DNA of 64,000 bases from Erythroxylum novogranatense (GCA_029891385.1 CM057234.1:28072350-28136349), one strand, 5' to 3'. Shown: positions 46,854 to 59,545, counted from the first letter of the stretch. The notes: generated from the letters alone by a model not told the origin. Program-made: numbers and translations.

Positions 46854-48941
46854 ATGTCGACGGCCAGTTCTAGAAGCATGGTAGAAGGTGTTGAACAGAT
46901 ATCTACGAGAGAAAGGAAGGATGGGTTGGTTGTGGAAGCGTCGCTGAGAAATGAATCGACGATGACCGTGGGGGAGCTAAATCGGGCAGTACTTAGATAT
47001 AACATCCCAGTCACCGGGACCCGGTGCCACAGGGAATGGCGAATCCACAAAGAACTCAGTGGATATTTCGCCGTTTCTGATAGTTTTTTCTCGGTTGGTG
47101 GTATGAGGCTTCCCTACGCTCCGATCGTCGACGAGGTGTGCGCGACCTATCAGCTGACGTCGAGCCAGATTCCTCCGAATAGCTGGAGGTTTATTAACGG
47201 TCTGGCGTTGCTATGCCATCAATTCGACCATTCGCCCTCTGTTGGCATTTTGCGTCATTTCTTGAGGTTGAGCTAGAGTCCGAGCTCTGGTGCCGGGATC
47301 CCCTTCCTACAATACAGAGATGCTAAGTATCGCCCGGCAGGAACAGCCTTGAAAGTTTCCGCTTGGCGAATGAAGTACTTCTTTGTGAAAGCCCCTGGAC
47401 CTCCCTGCGAGTCTCGAACGTGGAGGTATCCCTTAGCCGAGCAGTGGAATGACACGTCGAGCGTGTCTCTCAGCAGGGAGGAGTGGAGGGTAATCAGCCG
47501 ATACGATTTTGCTGGGCTAATACGGGCATATTCCGGGGGGGTCTCGGCTAATTCTTTTCTTATCGACCCCCCGCCACAAATTAGCAGGCTAAGAGAGGAA
47601 ACCGTCTCGTCTGGTTGAGCTCTTGTGGTCGAATTACTTACTGCATTTTTTATTGTTGGTTTCTTTTTCTGACTTGTTTTGTTGCTGTGCAGCCATGGTG
47701 AGGATAAAAGATTTCGCCGGGCCCGCCGTTCTCCCAAAATCCAAAGAGCAGGTCGCAGGGAAGAAGAACAGGAAAGAGGTGGATACTGGTGAAGGCTCCG
47801 CTTCGCTGGTGGAGCTCTACCATTCTGCAGTGTCACCGCTCCCTCCGCCTGCAGAAGATCTTCTTGCTGCGGCGGCATCGTTGCCGATCGTGCCAGCTAG
47901 CACGGGCCGAGCGGTCTTGGTTGAGGAGGAAGAGGAGGAAATAGAGCCTCCTCTTAAGAGGAAGAGATTGAGGAAGCTTGGTGATTTGTTGTCCGGCTAG
48001 CTAAGTCAGGGCGCAAAGGAGAAGGAGAAGAAAGGCAAGGGGAAGGGACGAGCGACTAATGCCGGGTAGTGGAAGTCCGCAATCAAGCTGGCCAATACTG
48101 CCTCGATCGGGGACCTCGAAGTGTCCCGCCATATTGCCGAAAGGGTTGTTCCTCCCGTGGATGAGCGGACCATGGATAGGAAGAGTAATCTGGAGTTGGG
48201 GTCTCAGCTCATTCGCAGCAGTATATGGAGTGCAGTGATAACCTTCGAGGTGGTGCAGCGTCTGGAGGCTCTGGACCGGGAGGTCCAAGACCTCCATGAG
48301 CAGGTGAAAGCTTTGAAAGACGAGCTTTCGGGGGTGAAGGAGGAGAGAGACCTCTTACGGGCTCAGAACTCTTCCTTGGAGGAGGAGAAGGGATCTCGGG
48401 AGGAAGCAATGAGTGCTTTGGAGGCTCAACTTGCTACGGGGGAGGAGGAGAAGATCAGGGCGATAGCAGCGAAGGGCGAGCTGGTCAAGGTGTGTGAGGT
48501 CTTGGGGAAGAAAATGGAGTCGGAGAGGAAGCTGGTCAAGGTGAAGGAGGAGAGTTCCTTCAAGACTATCATGCAGCGGTGGAGGACAATCGCAGGACCG
48601 AGGATGCGTTGAGGAAGTTGCGATGCTCCGTTAAGAGGCAAAGAATCGAGGCGATCAAACGGTGGAAAAGAAGAAATCTGAACGTGGAATGCCTAGAGCT
48701 CGCCTGCGACGTAACCCTTTCGGTCCTGAAAAGGTGTCATGAGATTCACTTCCCTGAGGGGTCGGAGCGGCCTTCATTTGAAGATTATGCCGAGCCGCTG
48801 CTTCCTGCTCTCGGCCTTTCGTTGGAGGGAATCAAGGAGAGGGACGTGGGGGATCGAACCGTTATTCCGGACGAGGAGCTGGATCTTAGCTCTGAAGAGG
48901 AAGAGCTTCCTCATGAGGGTATTCCTCCGGTTGTTCCTTAG
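46854..48941 (+). pseudogene. Tat antisense ORF (gypsy-type transposon protein, Transposase_28-like)
   Basis: The first exon, 46854-47613, is open in one frame except for a TAG at 47274. It contains HREWRIHKELSGYFAVSD, MRLPYAPIVDEVCATYQL, NSWRFINGLALLCHQFD and FLQYRDAKYRPAG with WRMKYFFVKAP. These match the 'putative gypsy type transposon' domain of plant Tat elements. A 79-nt GT-AG intron (47614-47692) joins in phase to an exon starting AMVRIKDFAGPA. That exon has an acidic/basic stretch (LVEEEEEEIEPPLKRKRLRK), TAG stops at 47998 and 48067, and a coiled coil (EVQDLHEQVKALKDELSGV..., to 48612). The last part (48579-48941) is in another frame and ends EEEELPHEGIPPVVP. The function of this antisense protein is unknown. 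All three early stops are TAG. Confidence 0.75.
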
Positions 48942-49169
48942 ACCTGCTCCGCTTGATGCTCCGCTTTGCTTCGAGGCTTCCCCTGTGCATCCGTCGACTT
49001 CCGAAGCTTCTCCTTCTGTTGAATTTTAGCGCTCACCTGGTCGGGCTTGTGACCAGGACGAATTCAAAGGAATGAAATCTTTATTTTGTCCTTCATTTTT
49101 TTCAAAGTCATTTTCCGTGTTTATGTTTTTTATTTTCGATGTATAGCGGAGTTTGATGAAGTTGCTCAT

Positions 49170-49986
49170 GGTTGACCGGCTTTGAGGTCGATTTATAGTT
49201 GAGGTCGAACCGAGGTCCCAAGGATCTCTTCTTGGTGACCGATCGACCGTAGTCGATCTGTATCGAGGCCGAGCGATGGTCCCAAGGATGTTGTCTTGGT
49301 GACCGATCGACCGTAGTCGATCTGTATCGAGGCCGAGCGATGGTCCCAAGGATCTTTTTTTGGTTTGGGTGGGCCCGCACCATTAGGTTTTTTCCCATTT
49401 GGTCACGACAGGTTCTAGATTTAGCCCCTCCCTTGTGGGAAGTCGAACCTGTGACCCCAGGATTTTGTTGGGTGCATGACCCACGCCTTTTACCATTGAG
49501 CTACGTAGTCGATCTGTATCAAGGCCGAGCGATGGTCCCAAGGATCTTGTCTTGGCGACTGATCGACTATAGTCGATCTGTATCGAGGCCGAGCGATGGT
49601 CCCAAGAATCTTGACTTGGCGACCGATCGACCGTAGTCGATCTGTATCGAGGCCGAGCGATGGTCCCAAGGATCTTGTCTTGGCGACCGATCAACCGTAG
49701 TCGATCTACGTCGAGGCCGAGCGATGATCCCAAGGATCTTGTCTTGGCGACCGATCGACCGTAGTCGATCTATGTCGAGGCCGAGCGATGGTCCCAAGGA
49801 TCTTGTCTTGGCGACCGATCGACCGTAGTTGATCTATATCGAGGCCGAGTGATGGTCTCAAGGATCTTGTCTTGGCAACCGATCGACCGTAGTCAATCTA
49901 TGTCGAGGCCGAGTGATGGTCCCAAGGATCTTGTCTTGGCGATCGATTGACCGTAGTTGATCTATGTCGAGGCCGAGCGATGGTCG
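49170..49986. repeat. 64-bp tandem repeat array in the Tat 3' region
   Basis: About eleven units of a 64-bp monomer (GACCGATCGACCGTAGTCGA..., then CGAGGCCGAGCGATGGTCCC, AAGGATCTTGTCTTGGC). Units after 49505 keep strict 64-bp spacing (TAGTCGATCT at 49506, 49570, 49634 and so on). The leftmost copies are more diverged. A SINE interrupts the array at 49363-49504. Confidence 0.92.
49363..49504 (-). mobile_element. tRNA-derived SINE
   Basis: The minus strand starts GTAGCTCAATGGTAAAAGGC. It has an A box TAGCTCAATGG (49503-49493) and a B box GGTTCGACTTC (49449-49439), spaced as in a tRNA promoter, followed by a non-tRNA tail ending in T/A-rich sequence near 49363. About 20 bp of the host 64-bp unit are missing at the junction, and no clear target duplication is visible. 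Confidence 0.7.
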
Positions 49987-50173
49987 ATGGGAGTTTCTAC
50001 GCTTTGCCAAATATAATGAAACTTTTTCTTGCCAAGAAATCTGAAAACCCCTTTATTGACCATAATGAGGTTGTGGGCCGTTAAAAAACCTGTCTGGCAA
50101 GGGCAGGAAAAAAGTACCCACAGGTTTTGTACAAAAACAGTAATGAACAAACATTAACCAAAATAAAACTTAT

Positions 50174-50511
50174 CTACTGGTAGAACGCCTTCAGGTTTCG
50201 AGAGTTCCATGGCCTTGGTAATGTTTTCCCATTCGCATCGCGTAGGATGTAAGAGTCGTGCCCGACTTGCTTTATCACCTGGTAGGGTCCTTCCCATACC
50301 TGTCCGAGCTTTTCGGGGTGTTTTCCAGCCGCCTCGACTTTTCGCAGGGCGTACTCCCCGACCTTTACGTCGCTCGACTTTACTCTCCTGTTGTAAAACT
50401 TCGTCGCTTTCTACCTGATGGCTTCTGAACGAGCGGCTGCCCTATCTCTGTCTTCACTGAGGAGCACGAGCTCGGCTTAATAGGCTTTATTATTCTGCTC
50501 TTCGTCATAGT
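50174..50511 (-). pseudogene. pol: C-terminal part of Tat integrase (left of chromovirus 2)
   Basis: The minus-strand frame contains KFYNRRVKSSDVKVGEY, HPEKLGQVWEGPYQV, GHDSYILRDANGKTLPRPWN and NLKAFYQ before a stop at 50176-50174. This is the end of integrase in Tat elements. Two in-frame TAA/TAG-type stops occur upstream of it, between 50410 and 50490. The protein resumes across the chromovirus insertion at 63306. Confidence 0.85.
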
Positions 50512-50516
50512 TCGTC

Positions 50517-52457
50517 TGTTGGGCCCGAGTCCCGTAACCTGAATCTCGAGGCAACTCCTCGAGCTGCGGCCCAACGGGCGACCCGAACCGTCGGACCTGA
50601 TCCTAACATTTGCACAACAATCGATTCGCACATGCAATTTATAACAAAATCATTCGCATAATCATTTAAATAAACACCCCATAATCCGGGGCTAAAAGTC
50701 ATATCAATCCAAAAAAAATGAAATTCAACAATTATTGTCATAACACCATACTAAATCAAAAGGAAATCCAAAATACGAGATATATGCTCCATGATAACAT
50801 GCTCAGTGGGCCAACTAAAATACTAACTTAATGAAATAGTCTTTAACTACTACGGAGTTCTTGAAGTCCGCGAGGATCACCCGAGGTCTTGAGTTGCACC
50901 CGAGGAGGAAAGATAATGGGTTGAATTGCATACTCGATGGCTAATATAATTATAGCCATCGGCAATTAGCACAAAATCAAGCATATGTATAAATATATAT
51001 TATACTAATATTCTTATAGCAGTTCTAGTGTTCACATGCACATCAAGCAATACGAAAATTCACCACATGTCACGATATATGCTTCATCAAGCGCAATTCA
51101 AATATGCGATTACAAAATAATGGCTCGAGGGTCCATGGAATCAAAAGGAAGAAATCGAAGTTTGCATCCTGAAACAAAAGGAAGAAATCAAGTTTACATC
51201 ACGAGCGAAATGAGTCCATTCGAGCTCATAGGCCACAATGGTAGCGGGAGAAGGCTTTTGTCGGCGTGCACGTGACTAACGAAATGGTTCCACTCTCGCC
51301 AAACAAAACACATACTCATATTCAAATCATTTCATCAAAATGCCGTGACCGAGGTCCCGACATAACATGCTCAGAATCATAATTCATGCTTATTTCATGA
51401 CATAAGAAATCCATATCATTTATTATACATGCATATTAGACAACATATACTCATGCATAGTCAAGAAATTGCCTAATCACGCAATAACTATAAGTATATC
51501 ACCCACCTAGAATCGCACGAGAATCCGACATCGATGACCGTCCTCTTGCGATGGAAACTGATCTGCTTGGTTGCCTATATTAAACCAAGTCTTAAATCAA
51601 ATAATAATCAAAGAAAATTAATCAAAAAGCTTCGGAAATCAAATAAGCAAATTTCTGGAAAAGGGGAGTTCGCCGCGACGAAGGCCAAGCCTTCGCGGCT
51701 AGCGCCCGCGCACGTCGCGGCACGCACGCATGCGTGCGCCGCGACGCGAGTCCCCTTGACACGCCGCGACGAGCACGCGACGTGCACAAAATTCGCACTC
51801 TTGAGCTCGTCGTGACGTGCGGATCAGGATTTCGTTCCCGAACCACAAAATCTCCAGATTTTCAACTCCCAATCGTTCCAAACTCAGATGTAATACTCCC
51901 AAGCCATAGATCCAACCTTCTACCACAGTTCTAACCCATTCTCTGCTTCCAATTCGTCCTAAAATCATCAATATAAGGATTTTCCCCAATTTCTCATCCT
52001 AAAACCCTAATCATCGTTTTCTCTTAATCCCAACAATCTCAATGGTTAATCCATTCAGAAATAAGATAGAAAGGTCATAGACTAAATCCTTCGAAATCGG
52101 CCAAAGTCGCGAATCCTTCTCTTCCTCTCTTCTCCTCACCGACGGCAACCTCTCTTCTTCTTTCCTTTCTATTTCTATTTTCTTTCTTCTTTTCTTTTCC
52201 TTTTTATATCTAGGTCTTTTAAAACCTAGGGATGGTCAAAGACCAACCTACCCCTCCTTTTAAGCCTAACTCCAATTCAACTTAAGTGAACTTCCCGAAA
52301 TACCCTTACACAATTTAATCCTCTAATTTATTAATTAAACCTCGATTATACTCCAATTAATCAATATCAAGACCAATTAAATCAAACTAAAGCATAAACT
52401 CATAATCATCAACAATGCATGCTTAATCATCAAAAGAAAAATATTCGGGGTCTAACA
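50517..52457 (-). repeat. 3' LTR of chromovirus 2
   Basis: Left end TGTTGGGCCCGAG, right end GGGGTCTAACA (plus strand). Collinear with 61346-63300. The TTTTTATA at 52201-52208 is the minus-strand TATAAAAA box. Confidence 0.92.
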
Positions 52458-52476
52458 TTTCTCCCCCCCTTAAAAG
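52458..52476 (-). promoter_or_regulatory. Polypurine tract of chromovirus 2
   Basis: The plus strand TTTCTCCCCCCCTTAAAAG abuts the LTR, i.e. a minus-strand purine run AAGGGGGGGAGAAA. Confidence 0.85.
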
Positions 52477-53576
52477 AAATTTCGTCCGCGAAATTTACCT
52501 GAACCATCGAAGAGATACAGATACTTCTCCTTCATAGTGTCCAATGGCTCCCATGTAGCCTCCTCTACTGAATGATTCTTCCACAGGACTTTGACTAGCT
52601 GAACCGTCTTATTCCTGAGGACTTTATCCTTACTATCCAAGATCTCTACTGGTAGCTCCTCATAAGTCAGATCATCTCGCAGCTGAACCTCACTAGCCTG
52701 AACGATATGAGAAGGATCTGATCTATACCTCCTCCACATAGATACATGGAAGACATTGTGAATCTGCGACAACTCCGGAGGTAACGCCAACCTGTAGGCG
52801 AGTGGCCCAATCCTCTCAAGGATTTCATACGGACCCACATACCTCGGACTCAACTTACCCTTCTTGCCAAATCTCAATACTCCTTTCCAAGGAGACGTCT
52901 TAAGAAACACCTTCTCACCGACTTCATACTCCATTTCCTTTCGGTGAGCATCCACATAACTCTTCATCCTATCCTGCGCTGCCTTAAGCCGTTGCTTAAC
53001 CAGATTGACTTTCTCAACCGTCATCTGAATCAATTCTGGTCCCACCAATTGCCTATCTCCTTCCTCATCCCAACAGATCAGAGTCCTACACCTCCTGCCA
53101 TATAGTGCCTCATACGGAGCCATCTGAATACTCGAATGGTACGAATTGTTGTAAGCAAATTCGACCAACGGCAAATGCTCATCCCAAGCTCCCTTAAAAT
53201 CCATCACACACGCCCGAAGCATTCCCTCAAGAGTCCGAATGGTCCTCTCTGACTGACCATCCGTCTGCGGATGAAACGCCGTACTAAAATGCAGCTTAGT
53301 ACCCAAAGCATCCTGCAAACTGCCCCAAAACCTCGAAGTAAACCGAGGATCTCTATCTGACACAATCGAGTCCGGAATCCCATGCAATCTCACGATCTCA
53401 TCAATATACTTCTTTGCCAGCACGTGCAAAGAATCCGTCTGCTTAATCGCCAAAAGTGTGCGACTTCACAACCGATCCACATAACCCAAATGGCATTGTG
53501 CCTCCCATCGGTCTTAGGCAAACCCATCGAAAAGTCCATAGTAACTTCGCCGCCACTTCCACTCCGAATGGACAAT
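52470..53576 (-). CDS. pol: Integrase core and chromodomain-like tail of chromovirus 2
   Basis: An open frame of 327 codons (53453-52470) holds [93 protein letters not shown] and a chromodomain-like end VLWKNHSVEEATWEPLDTM. The first core aspartate (TMDFSMGLP near 53540) is upstream in another frame, so a shift lies near 53450-53460. The N-terminal zinc part is displaced to 57667-57979 by the solo LTR. Confidence 0.9.
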
Positions 53577-56500
53577 TGTAACACCCACTCCGAGTGACCA
53601 ACTCGATATCGTTGGTGATATCCGAGTCCGTGCCCATGAGAGTAGCGTACTACATCGGTCGATTAAAATTCAAATATACATTTTTTTGAAACCATTGATT
53701 CCACGTTAACGCGGCAAAAGCGGAAGTAACTAAAACCCATTTTCATAATAAACCGCCAGATTATTACAGTCATCCAAGAATAATTTACAATCACCAATGA
53801 GTAAAACATTAAAACCACAATGGGCTCGGTTAGAAATACAAAGAATTGTTATCTGATGATTGCGAAATACAATTCGATAAGACATTAATCTGGAACCTGA
53901 ATCGATCCCGACCCCTATTCTTCACTTGCCTGATAGACATACTCCGCGTCGAGCGGGTACTCTTCAAAACCTGAAAATAGGTGCAAATTTTGGGTGAGTT
54001 TTGCGAACTCGGTGAAAACCATCATCGATGGTTCACTCAAATCATGCATTACGCAAATTTAAATGCGAGCGACACGAGAATATTCAATTTGACATTACAA
54101 AACAATTTATAGTAGTTTATAACGAGTTTACGGTATCGGTAACAAATGTACAATAGCACGTAATGCAGTTCACGATATCACATCACAATTCTGATGAAAT
54201 TATGGCATCCCAGCTCGATGTCGTCACACAATTTGGCAATTCGATCGATCATGTATATAATGCATATGAGACTCTTTCCAGGTTATTCATATTGTGCCCA
54301 AGTGCTCGATCGGTGTTCAATGGGGACGCGTCGAGATTTTCTCCCCTGGGCTCGAGGCGGTCGATCTGATGTTCGAGCTCGAGGCTCTTTTCGGTGATAA
54401 TAACAACTGGGACACGTCCATTATCGATCATACATTTATGCATGCGATGCGATGTTCGATGATTCAAGATTGATAATTCGATGTTGATAGTCCACGATAT
54501 ATGGCTATAAAGCCCGATATCCAGATCTCGATGTCATATAACGATCTGATTCGATTCGGTAAAATCATGCAATTCAATCCAATACATGCCAGTAATCATA
54601 CAGTAGTCATACAATTCATCTTTGCATGTAATTCACGTAGAGCATGTAAGCAATCAGGAATTTGAGAAACCAACTAGGTCACTCACATCTTCCTTCCGCG
54701 CCATTGTCGGAAAGTCTTTGTCACGTCGGTCGATCGACGCTCGGTTAATGCCTAAGCATCAGAGAAGGTAACTATCACTAACGATTCAATCCGAATGAAT
54801 TACTGATGCACATGTAGGTAAAAATATGCATGTTCATGAATTCCCGGCCCTAATCTCATTTTTTTTCCTCAAAAAAATCCATTTAAAAATTAGAAACTTA
54901 TTGGCGACGGTGCGCAAATTCGGACCTCTATAGGTCCCCGATTAAACAAAAAGTGATTAAAGGCTCAGATTGCGAGGCCACGTCAATTTCCCGTCTAAAA
55001 ATTCTCAATTTCTCACAAAATGAAATTCAATATGTTACAAATCCGATGCCTCAAGAATCAGGTCAATCGGACGTCGGACGGAAAAGAAATTGACAAAAGA
55101 AACAATCGGGTCACTTAATGCCAAATAATAACAAAAATACTAAAATATATATATATATGTGCCTTCCTTGCCCTTTTTCCAGTTTTCAATCCAAATTTCC
55201 AACCTTTATAATTCTTAGCACACAATTCGGAAAAATACAAACTATAGCTTGTTCGAAAACTCAAGAAAAGCTCTACAATTCTCAAGAAGACCATAAAAAT
55301 CAATTTCACCCCTAAGGGTGTTAAAAATCCACTTAAACCTACTGCCCACTCAAAACCTATCAAAACAGGGCAGTACATTTCAAATTCAGTAACTCTCTGA
55401 TTCTTCAGTCAACAATTATACAATAAATATGCTCATCAAGATCACCATGTTATCTATAACTTTTATGAACAATCCAAAATCAGATTCACTTGCTAACAAT
55501 GTCAAACAATTCCACAAAGAATTTGCCTACTGAAATCAACTAATCTGGACAGTAATTTCCCAAACAACATATCTCTTAGCACAAATGTCACCAAATTCAC
55601 TACCTTATATCCCTGAAAATATAAGATCACAAACTTCAAGTTTCATGAAGAACTCAAACTCTAATTCGATTTCTAACAATTTCAAAACCATTATGCAAGT
55701 TACTGCCATGATCAGCCATTCACATCCTAATGTAGGATCAGTTTTTGCAAAATCATAACTCCCAACTCTGACTTCTAAAAATTACATGCCATATATCATT
55801 TTCAAGATAATTTCTTCCCCTACAACTTTGCAGAAGATCACTCACACCAATTCAGTTCACATAAATTGTTAAAATTGCTCCCAAACAGAAAGCTCACAAA
55901 ATCAACACTTTGACTAGGTTTCTCCAAAAAGCATAAAACCAATCAATAGAAATCAGTTCATATCTCCCAATATACAACTCGAAAATTAGCAAGATCAGTG
56001 GAAATGGAAAGCTAACTTAATAGGCTTCAACTTTCATTTAGTCCATTTGTTCTAATTCCTTCTCAATTAATTCATAAAAATTAGCAAATCTCTAAGGTAT
56101 GATTTCGGGTACTGTTTATTCCAGTTAAGAACAGTAACTTTCCAAGCCATATTGCAACCCCTTAAAGTTAAAATTAGACAACACCTATTTCACACAAAAA
56201 TTTAGCCAACATCCCAAAGTTTAAGTGGCCACAAACCTCACCTCATTTGCATTCCTACATAATTAGTTATGATCAAAACAATTCACTAGGTTAAACACCA
56301 AATTTTCCAGATTTCATCTATATCTCATCCTCTTCCACTCTATCACTTTACCTACATTAATATACCTTCATTTACACTTCCAATTCAGCCACAAACTCAA
56401 GACAACATTTATTTGTATACTTACACAAAAGTTGGCAGCATTAATTCCTCAATTCCTATGCACAATTCATCATCAAAATGCACTTACAATCAAGCTAAAA

Positions 56501-57666
56501 CCATTCAATCATACTACTTCCAATTCTTGCTCCACCCTAACCTTATACCCATCATTTTAAACAACAATAGACATCAAGTTAATGCATCCACAAACATAAT
56601 AGATGCTCCAAACCTTTCATGCATAACTCCTAACTACCATGGCATTTAATACCGAAGGAAAATATCATTAAAAAAAAAACTTAAAAGAAATCTTACCTAT
56701 TTAGCTTTCAACCTTGAATTCCTTTCACTTCTTTACTTTTCTCCCTTCACTAACCACTTCTACTAAGACCAAGCATGCATCTCTTCATCATTGCAAACAC
56801 CTAACTTTGTTGTAAGAAGAGAAATCTTGAATTTGTTTGGAGAAAAGAAGGAGAGATCGATAGATGGGAATGGAGAGGCTAGGTTTTTCGGTTGATGTGA
56901 GAAAGTAGCAAACAAAATGCCTTTGGCTTCTTACACTTAAGCAAAGCCGATAGGAACAATTGAGTGGAGGATAAAGAGCATTAAATGAAGGCTTAAGGTG
57001 GCAAAATGTCATTGATCCAAGGTTGAAAAGAAAAGTCCACATAATACTATTTTAATTCTTTCATCAAATCCACCCCATTTTCTTTATGGAGAAAATGAAA
57101 CAACTAATTCATTCTTTCCTTCTTAAAGCATCACCGAAATTAAAGGATAGGGAAGCATTCAATGGAGGCAAATGTGGCAAGATATCATTGATCAAAGGTG
57201 TAAAAAGAAAAGTCAACATATTCATTCTTTAATCCAGATCAAAACCTAACTCAATCAACTCCAATGACCCTAATTTCAATTCCAAAATAATATACCCAAT
57301 ATTACAGTGCCATTGGGTAGAAACTTTCGCCACCGAAAATCGACCGATTCGCCAATTGGCGATTTTTCCGGTCTGGGAATTTTCTCCGAAAAATTCCAGA
57401 AAAATTCCTATAATTCCAGTAAAATAGAAAACAATTTATGGCGCACTCAAAATAATTTTTCAAACCCATTAACCACATTAATCCCAATAAAATTGCCTTA
57501 GACCCAATTACCGGAAATGTCATGTATGTATGTACAGTAATTTCATGTGCACAAATTCACTGATCACCAGTACCAGTATGCATGGACACTACTCATACAT
57601 CCCAATTAATCTCATCTTATGCCAATTTTACTATTTTACTCTTCCAGTAGGGGGTGGGATGTTACA
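53577..57666 (-). mobile_element. 4.1 kb solo LTR nested in the chromovirus 2 integrase gene
   Basis: Ends TGTAACACCC... and ...GATGTTACA are flanked by ACAAT on both sides (53572-53576 and 57667-57671), an exact 5-bp target duplication. I found no gag or pol domain inside, so this is a single long LTR left by recombination or deletion. On the minus strand a leader-like region near 56900-56690 (CCTAGCCTCTCCATTCCC, then a GGTAAGATTT splice-donor-like site) resembles the layout of the chromovirus 1 LTR, suggesting minus orientation. A TATATATATATA run lies at 55146-55157. Confidence 0.85.
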
Positions 57667-57979
57667 ACAATGGTCTCAACATACCGGAAGGTATCTGGTG
57701 TTCAGCCTTGACTTGCTGACACACAAGACATCTACTAACAAACTCTGCTACATCCCTCTTTATGCCTTTCCACCAGAAATGCTCTCTCAAATCCCGATAC
57801 ATCCTGGTACTACCTGGATGCATGGCATAAGGCGCATTATGTGCCTCATCCAAAATCTCATCCTTGATCTCTTGCACATCCGGAACACACAACCTGGTAC
57901 CCAATATCATCAGTCCATCATCCCTCACCTCTATATCCGAAATCTTACCATTTCGAATCTCATCTCTGAGCTTGCTCAA
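57667..57979 (-). CDS. pol: Integrase N-terminal zinc region of chromovirus 2
   Basis: The minus strand reads LRDEIRNGKISDIEVRDDGL, APYAMHPGSTRMYRDLREHF, WWKGIKRDVAEFVSRCLVCQ and QVKAEHQIPSGMLRPL, then enters the solo LTR. The H-H-C-C zinc pattern is intact. Confidence 0.88.
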
Positions 57980-58423
57980 ATTCGCATCCTAAGCCTGCAA
58001 AACCCTAACCTTTTCCTTCAGCAAAGGCCTCACTCGAAAATTAGCCAGAAGACAATCCGGCTCTTCTGGCTCAAACTTATCTTCGCCTTTTGGCCATTTC
58101 TTCCAATAAAGGAAGATACATCGCTGAACATGAGCAATCGAAGACTTTTTGCTCAAAACATCCGCCACCACATTGGCCTTGCCCGGATGATACTCAATCA
58201 ACAGGTCATAGTCCTTGAGTAACTCAAGCCATCGTCTCTGCCTCAAATTCAGCTCCTTTTGACTCAGCAAATACTTAAGACTCTTGTGATCGGTAAAGAT
58301 CCGAGTCTGAACTCCATACAAATAATGCCTCCAAATCTTCAAGGCAAAGATCACCGCTGCTAACTCCAAATCGTAAGTCGGTAGTTCAACTCGTAAGGCT
58401 TCAATCGCCTCAAGCATAAGCAA
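57980..58423 (-). CDS. pol: RNase H domain of chromovirus 2
   Basis: [40 protein letters not shown] and [19 protein letters not shown] on the minus strand. The frame is open for 144 codons and then shifts near 57985 before the integrase linker. Confidence 0.88.
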
Positions 58424-59545
58424 TCACCCGATCTCTTTGCATCAAAACACATCCAAGTCCTTCCTCAAGCATCGCTGCACACGTAATAGCCCTCATCCTC
58501 GAAGGCAAAACCAGAACCGAGCACTCGTCAACCGGTGCTTAAGCTCCTCGAAACTCCTCGACACTCATCACTCCAAACAAACTTCGATTTTCCTCAAGAA
58601 TTCGTCCATCGGAGCGGATATCATCGAGAATCCTCCACAAACCTCCTGTAGTAACCAGCCAATCCCGTAAAACTCCTCACCTCACGCCACATTCTTCGGG
58701 CTTCCTAACTAACCACGCTTTCTATCTTCTTTGATTCACATGAACTCCTTGATCCGATATCACGTGACCAAGAAATGTAACTTCTTTCAACCGTAATTCA
58801 CATTTCTAACTTAGCATACAACCCATGGCCCTCAATGTCTCCAAAGAAATCCTTAAATGTTCCTCATGCTCCCGATCACTCTTGAATACATCAATATATC
58901 ATCAATGAAAACGATGATGAATTGGTCTAAGAACGGCTTGAAGACCCGATTCATCAAATCCATAAACGCTGCCGGGGCATTCGTCAATCCGAACGGCATC
59001 ACCAAAAACTCAAAGTGTCCATACCGGGTCCCGAAGCGCTTTTGCCATATCCGACTCCTTAACCCAAGAATCGATGGTATCCTCGATCTCAAGTCAATCT
59101 TGAAAAGACTTTCCCTTGCAATTGATCAAAAGATCATCAATGCGAGGAAGCGGATACTGCTTTTTACCGCGACTGATTCACTTCCTATAGTCCACACACA
59201 TCCTTAAAGAGCCATCTTTCTTCTTCACAAATGTAACCGAGCTCCCAAGGCGAAGAACTTGGCCCGATGTACCCTTCTCTAACAGCTCCTCTAATTGCTC
59301 CTTAAGCTCCTTCAACTCACGAGCCATCCGATAAGGCGGAATCGAGATCGGTGCCGACTCGACAAAAACTCGATCGAAAACTCAATCTCCGAATCAAGCG
59401 GTAGTCCGTGCAATTCCTCGAAAGACATCCGAGAAATCCTCGACTACCGAATGTCCTCCAACTTCCCTCTCGTCCGCTCCGAATCCACCACATAGGCCAA
59501 AATGCCTCACAACCTCCTCTCATCGCCTTCTCCACGCTAAAGCCA
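58424..59545 (-). CDS. pol: Reverse transcriptase of chromovirus 2 (frameshifted)
   Basis: [39 protein letters not shown] and the catalytic [10 protein letters not shown] (about 58890-58920) lie in one frame. Upstream pieces (plus-strand 59155-59260, minus DGSLRMC and YRKLN-like) are split by shifts. Downstream, 58430-58850 is read in several frames. Confidence 0.8.

Noticed and set aside
47273..47878. A 201-codon minus-strand frame
   Set aside because: It is the antisense shadow of the plus-strand Tat extra ORF, whose domain blocks are on the plus strand.
49363..49504. A functional tRNA gene
   Set aside because: It has A and B boxes but no cloverleaf acceptor pairing is evident, and it continues into a non-tRNA tail, so SINE is preferred.
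49026..49797. Several minus-strand frames with repeated RPRYRSTTVDRSPR-type units
   Set aside because: Generated by the 64-bp DNA tandem repeat; the period is not a multiple of three, so different units fall in different frames.
57530..58222. A 230-codon plus-strand frame
   Set aside because: Antisense of the chromovirus 2 integrase/RNase H genes and part of the solo LTR; no family similarity.
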